A stretch of 64,000 bases of DNA, from assembly GCA_014841835.1 (NCBI GenBank), contig JACYUQ010000002.1:558001-622000 (forward strand). Direction: 5' to 3'. The notes beneath the pieces were generated by a model. The model was not told the DNA's origin. It was given only the letters and a program-made list of their open reading frames with translations, and did no database searches. The position numbers and the translations under genes were made by a program. Source of the stretch: Oxalobacteraceae sp. CFBP 13730 (lineage in GTDB: Bacteria; Pseudomonadota; Gammaproteobacteria; Burkholderiales; Burkholderiaceae_D). Below, one piece after another: positions 60,302 through 64,000 of the stretch; within the stretch, counting starts at the first letter, position 1; every line of letters starts with the position of its first letter.

Positions 60302-60329
60302 GCGCCCGCATTGCGCCCGCATTGCGCCC
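60302..60329. repeat. 11-bp direct repeat GCGCCCGCATT
   Basis: Two full copies (60302-60312, 60313-60323) and the first six bases of a third (60324-60329), in the space between the AAA operon and the M28 gene. Possibly a slipped-strand repeat or a binding site. Confidence 0.6.
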
Positions 60330-60432
60330 AATCGCGGGCGCGCGCAAGTTGATTCGGCATGCATATCCCGGTTGACCCGCTTCGCCCCACCATGTCATAT
60401 TGCCATCCTCATCAATCCACGGAAGTCCTCGC

Positions 60433-61896
60433 ATGCGTCACCTTGCCTCCGCGCTGTCCATTTCCATCGCCCTCGCCCTGACCGGGTGCGCCACCTCGGC
60501 CCAGGGGCCGCAGACTTCAGGGCGCGATGCGCTGACCTCCAGCATCTCGGCCGACTCGCTGCGCGGCCACCTGTCGTTCCTGTCGTCCGATCTGCTCGAA
60601 GGGCGCGGCACGCCGTCGCGCGGCGTTGACCTGGCGGCCGAATACATCGCGGCGCAGTTCCGCCGCGCGGGCCTCGAGGCGGCGGGCGACGACGGCTACT
60701 TCCAGACCGCGAACTGGCAATACGCCAAGCGCAGCCCGCAGGACATCGCATTGACCGTGACGGCCGGCGGCAAGACCATGACCCTCGACGGCACGGGCGC
60801 ATCGGCCAACTTCGTCGATCCGGTCACGCTGGCGCGCACGCCTGCCGTCTTCATGACCTGGCAGGCGGCGCTGGACGATCCGGACAAGGCCAACGGCAAG
60901 GTGCTCGTGGTGCCGGCTGCTGCAGTCCCCGGTGCAGGCGCCGCGCTGCAAGCCAAACTGAAAAGCAAGCCGGCGCTGATCGTGCTGATCGACCGCGAGC
61001 GGCGCCAGGCGCGCACGCAGGGCGGCTGGCTGATCGACCCGAGCGTGGCAGTGGCGAAAGGTGGCGCACCGGTCGTGCTGGTGCATGCACCCGATGCCGC
61101 GACCGCGCTCGAACAGGGCGGCGCCACCGTCGCCGCGAAGATCGTCGCACCCGGGATCGCGCCGACCAAGCTGCGCAACGTGATCGGCGTGCTGCGCGGT
61201 TCGGACCCGGCTCTGAAAAGCACCTACGTGATGCTCAGCGCGCACTACGACCACCTGGGCATCCGCGACGGCGAGATCTTCAACGGCGCCAACGACGATG
61301 GCAGCGGCACCGTGTCGATGATCGAGATCGCCGCCAGCATGGCGGCGCAAAAGGAACGCCCGCGCCGCAGCATCGTGTTCGTCGCGCTGTTCGGCGAAGA
61401 ACTGGGGCTGCTCGGCTCGCGCTACTATGCAAAGCATCCGGTGTTCCCGCTGAAGGACACCGTGATGAACCTGAACCTCGAGCAGCTTGGCCGCACCGAT
61501 GACAGCGAAGGCCCACAACTGCGCTCCGCCACGATGACCGGCTTTGACTATTCGACCGTGGGCACGACGCTGCAACGCGCGGGCGAGCAGACCGGCATCC
61601 GCTTCTGGAAGCATCCAACCAATAGCGACCGTTATTTTGCGCGCAGCGACAACCAGGCGCTAGCCGATGCCGGCGTGCCGGCCCACACGCTGTGCGTGGC
61701 GTTCGGTTTCCCCGATTACCACGGCAAGGACGACACCTGGGACAAGGTCGACTACGACAACCTCGCCAGCGTGAACCGCATGATCGCCGTGGCGTTGCAG
61801 GACATCGCCAACGATCCGGTCAAGCCGGCGTGGACGGACGTGCCCAACGCCGCCAAGTACCGCGCCGCGGCGGCTGCACTGCAATCGTCGAAGTAA
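60433..61896 (+). CDS. M28 family zinc peptidase, lipoprotein
   Basis: 487 residues from ATG 60433 (GGAAG eight bases upstream). Lipobox LALTGCATS (Cys18). A PA-domain-like insert (about 110-240) then the M28 catalytic domain with zinc ligands in HYDHLG, NDDGSGT and FGEELGLLGS, and a later FPDYHGKDDTWDKVD. Typical of aminopeptidases at the outer membrane or in the periplasm. Neighbours show no shared job. Confidence 0.92.
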   Translation: MRHLASALSISIALALTGCATSAQGPQTSGRDALTSSISADSLRGHLSFLSSDLLEGRGTPSRGVDLAAEYIAAQFRRAGLEAAGDDGYFQTANWQYAKRSPQDIALTVTAGGKTMTLDGTGASANFVDPVTLARTPAVFMTWQAALDDPDKANGKVLVVPAAAVPGAGAALQAKLKSKPALIVLIDRERRQARTQGGWLIDPSVAVAKGGAPVVLVHAPDAATALEQGGATVAAKIVAPGIAPTKLRNVIGVLRGSDPALKSTYVMLSAHYDHLGIRDGEIFNGANDDGSGTVSMIEIAASMAAQKERPRRSIVFVALFGEELGLLGSRYYAKHPVFPLKDTVMNLNLEQLGRTDDSEGPQLRSATMTGFDYSTVGTTLQRAGEQTGIRFWKHPTNSDRYFARSDNQALADAGVPAHTLCVAFGFPDYHGKDDTWDKVDYDNLASVNRMIAVALQDIANDPVKPAWTDVPNAAKYRAAAAALQSSK

Positions 61897-61906
61897 TGGT
61901 AGCCCG

Positions 61907-62611
61907 ATGATGCTGGCCAGCCTGGCGCTCCGCCCCCCCGGCAGCGCCGCGCCGCAAGCGGTCGAGCGGCTCACGCTCGTGGCCGACGCGGGGATCGATG
62001 GCGACCGCCACCGCGACCCGGCATCACCCCGCCAGCTGCTGCTGGCGAGCAGCGCGACCTATGCGGACTTCGATCTCGCTCCCCACGCGCTGCGCGAAAG
62101 CCTGCTGATCAATACATCGATCAACGCCCTGCCCTCCGGCACCGTGCTGCAAATTGGCGACGAAGCCCGAGTGCGCCTGATGTTCGTGTGCGAAGCGTGC
62201 GGCCGGCTCGACCTGCATGGCGCGCACGTCGCCGCCCGCATCGGCGCCCGCCGCGGCGTGCTGGCGCGCGTCGTGCGAGGCGGCGCCATCCGTACCGGCG
62301 ACACCGTGCGTGATCTGGGGCCATTGCTGCCGGCGTGGTCGGACGACTGGCACGAACGCGTCGCGCAGGTGATCGACGCGATGCCACCTGACACCGTGAT
62401 CGAGTACGCACTGCTTGCGCGCCTGGCCGGGATCCAGTCCACTTACTGCCGCGCGTTCCCGCGCTTTTTGGCGTCGCTTGGGCCGGCCTACGCCGGCAGA
62501 GCGCTCGCGGCCCGCGTGGCGTCGCCGCTGGCGCGCTGGGATGGCGGCGGCCTGTTCGACACGCGTAGGGATCAGGCACCCGGGCCGGATGCAAAACTCA
62601 ATTGTTGTTAA
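61907..62611 (+). CDS. MOSC domain protein with C-terminal MGMT-like helix-turn-helix region
   Basis: 234 residues. The MOSC beta barrel (about 15-145) carries LRESLLINTSINALP, MFVCEACGRLDL and GVLARVVRGGAIRTGDTV. MOSC domains bind molybdenum cofactor or its sulfur carrier through a Cys; the Cys here is in VCEACG. The last 70 residues (VIEYALLARLAGIQSTYCRAF) look like the winged helix of methylguanine-DNA methyltransferases. It follows the M28 gene by 10 bases. Confidence 0.8.
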   Translation: MMLASLALRPPGSAAPQAVERLTLVADAGIDGDRHRDPASPRQLLLASSATYADFDLAPHALRESLLINTSINALPSGTVLQIGDEARVRLMFVCEACGRLDLHGAHVAARIGARRGVLARVVRGGAIRTGDTVRDLGPLLPAWSDDWHERVAQVIDAMPPDTVIEYALLARLAGIQSTYCRAFPRFLASLGPAYAGRALAARVASPLARWDGGGLFDTRRDQAPGPDAKLNCC

Positions 62612-62747
62612 GTTATCCAGCGCACAGCCGATGTGTTTTGGAAATGTTTTAATGCTTCTGTCGCGCACGATTGCGGTCGGGGCGTGAGTCAAAAAATTGG
62701 CAGCTGGTGTAAGCTGAATGACAACATTTAATTTTAAGGAGCACCCC

Positions 62748-63167
62748 ATGAAAACCACGATTACCATTTCCGCCCTGATGCTGAGCGTCGCGATGCTGGC
62801 CGGTTGCAACAAGAACGACAATATGGGCCCTGCACAAGAAGCCGGCGCTGCCGTCGACAACGCAGGCGCCAAAGTTGCCCAGGAATCGAAAGAAGCCGCT
62901 GCTTCGGTCGATGCTGCTGCTGAACGCGCTGGCGACAAGATGGAAGTTGCTGCTGACAAGGCTGAAGCCAATATGGACGCTGCTGGTCAGCGTATCGATG
63001 CCGCCACCGACCGTGCTGGTGCACGTATCGACGCAGCTGGCGCAGAAGTGCGTCAGGAAAGCCGCGAAGCTGCTGCTGCCGCTAAAGAAGCGACCAGCAA
63101 CGCAACCGCTGCTGCTGGCCGTAGCGTCGAGCGCGCTGGCGAAAAAATGCAGGACGCTTCGAAGTAA
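62748..63167 (+). CDS. LEA-like Ala-rich lipoprotein
   Basis: 139 residues, AAGGAG seven bases before ATG. Lipobox SVAMLAGC (Cys20). The mature part is a long amphipathic helix made of repeats of about 11 residues (AGDKMEVAADK, AGQRIDAATDR, AGARIDAAGAE), as in LEA_4-type proteins and YtxH-like stress proteins. Such proteins may shield membranes or cell wall under stress. A hairpin terminator follows at 63206. Confidence 0.8.
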   Translation: MKTTITISALMLSVAMLAGCNKNDNMGPAQEAGAAVDNAGAKVAQESKEAAASVDAAAERAGDKMEVAADKAEANMDAAGQRIDAATDRAGARIDAAGAEVRQESREAAAAAKEATSNATAAAGRSVERAGEKMQDASK

Positions 63168-63205
63168 TTCGCATGAATTAGTTTGACCAGCAGTTCTGTA
63201 ATGCG

Positions 63206-63240
63206 CAAGCCGCGACCCGGGCAACCGGTGTCGCGGCTTG
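63206..63240 (+). terminator. Hairpin terminator after the LEA-like lipoprotein
   Basis: CAAGCCGCGACCCGG (63206-63220) pairs with CCGGTGTCGCGGCTTG (63225-63240) with one bulge and a GCAA loop. It starts 38 bases after the stop and is followed by TTC, so the T-run is weak. Confidence 0.65.
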
Positions 63241-63527
63241 TTCACATTGGGCACCCTGCACTGCAACGAGCGTATCGCATTTCGCCAGGCAAACTGGTTG
63301 GTTCGCCCCTCAAAACCTTGTGTACCGGTTTCGACACGTTTCTCGCCTGACTGAGCGAAGTCGGGGCCCGAGGTCGAATACCTGTTGACACCGTCAAACT
63401 GAAAAACCTACAGTTTCATTATTGAAGATCTGGTTCCGCAAAGAGAAACCCGCTTCATGGATCGGATGTCGGCCATCGTTGTGGCCGGCGACGACCCGGC
63501 ACCATCACAATAATGGAGACAGACCGA
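63241..63527. other. Intergenic region ahead of the porin
   Basis: About 290 bases with no gene. Holds the porin promoter and a GC-mixed stretch with TTTCGACACG... and ...GAGCGAAGTCGG partial inverted pieces, like REP sequences, at about 63330-63365. GGAG at 63515-63518 belongs to the porin. Confidence 0.35.
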
Positions 63528-64000
63528 GTGAAGAAACACATCATCGCAATGGCGGCGCTATGCGCCTGCGTGTCAGCTGCACCAAGCGCATCCGCGCAAT
63601 CGGCCATTACCATGTACGGCATCATCGATGCCGGCCTGACCCGCCTGACCAACGACGGCCCGCAAGGCGACCAGACCAAGGTCGATACCGGCCAGATGCA
63701 GGTGTCACGCTGGGGCATCAAGGGTCAGGAAGACCTGGGCGGCGGCATGAAGGCGCGATTCGGGCTGGAAGGCACGCTGCTCAATGACACGGGTGGCGCC
63801 GGCGTCCCGTTTGGCACTCCATCCAGCACGAGCCTGTTCGACCGCGAAGCGACGGTCGGCATTGTCACCAACTACGGCGCGATCGACATCGGCCGCCAGA
63901 ATATCGTCGGCATCATGTCGGTCGGCATGGCCGATCCGCTGGGCCTGGGCTTTGCTTCCAGCAGCCCGAACGTGCTGTTCTCGGCGATGAACAATGCCGC
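63528..64000 (+). CDS. Gram-negative porin, N-terminal part (cut by window edge)
   Basis: 157 residues visible, open at the right edge. Start GTG 63528 with GGAG nine bases before. Signal peptide (about 1-24, SASA cleavage), then the first barrel strands: SAITMYGIIDAGLTRLTND, MQVSRWGIKGQEDLGGGMKARF and the DRLATVGI-like strand DREATVGIVTNYGAIDIGRQ. The sequence matches the general porins of Burkholderiales. General diffusion channel of the outer membrane. Confidence 0.92.
   Translation, partial: MKKHIIAMAALCACVSAAPSASAQSAITMYGIIDAGLTRLTNDGPQGDQTKVDTGQMQVSRWGIKGQEDLGGGMKARFGLEGTLLNDTGGAGVPFGTPSSTSLFDREATVGIVTNYGAIDIGRQNIVGIMSVGMADPLGLGFASSSPNVLFSAMNNA

Overview
The window looks like chromosomal DNA from a high-GC betaproteobacterium of the Oxalobacteraceae (Massilia/Telluria/Duganella-like). 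This is inferred from gene content, not from a search. The pointers are a PEP-CTERM protein, a Bug/TctC-TctB-TctA transporter, 7TMR-DISM and PAS hybrid kinases, purU, a Burkholderiales-type porin, and many ATGA-coupled gene pairs. I found no rRNA, tRNA or CRISPR array. The window starts inside one gene and ends inside a porin gene.

Layout. 1-7.5 kb: a cut gene, then a translationally coupled trio (DUF422/CruF-like membrane enzyme, large hybrid histidine kinase, REC-GGDEF protein), DedA and a LysR regulator. 7.5-15.7 kb: pirin, a broken RgpF-like glycan gene, and a leftward operon for a Tat-exported flavin amine oxidase, a c-type cytochrome, a secreted RidA and a TonB receptor. A cut-down TnsB-like transposase gene and a c551-type cytochrome follow. 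15.7-23.8 kb: a Fur-box TonB siderophore receptor, a divergent LysR/MFS pair, an ankyrin protein, a PEP-CTERM protein, GNAT and purU. 23.9-31.2 kb: paoABC-like molybdenum hydroxylase and a tctCBA transporter. 31.2-41.7 kb: a repeat element, an RsbT-histidine kinase fusion, a semialdehyde dehydrogenase, a PAS hybrid kinase, a catalase-like peroxidase with cytochrome b561, CheV and a PliG-like protein.

41.7-52.9 kb: an M13 metallopeptidase gene split by an in-frame amber codon, a secreted protein with a duplicated domain, an FAD monooxygenase with a hairpin over its ribosome binding site, DNA polymerase II with a ferritin-like DUF455 partner, a LytS/LytTR-type two-component pair and an Old Yellow Enzyme. 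52.9-60.2 kb: a tight six-gene leftward operon (MoxR-like AAA ATPase, unknown, zincin-vWA protein, unknown, PaaK-like adenylate-forming enzyme, NadR-like protein). 60.4-64 kb: M28 peptidase lipoprotein, MOSC protein, LEA-like lipoprotein and the porin.

Two systems stand out. The amine oxidase operon looks like a complete periplasmic amine dehydrogenase unit: uptake, oxidation, electron acceptor and imine hydrolysis. The AAA/vWA/adenylation/NadR operon has a gene combination I cannot match to a described pathway.
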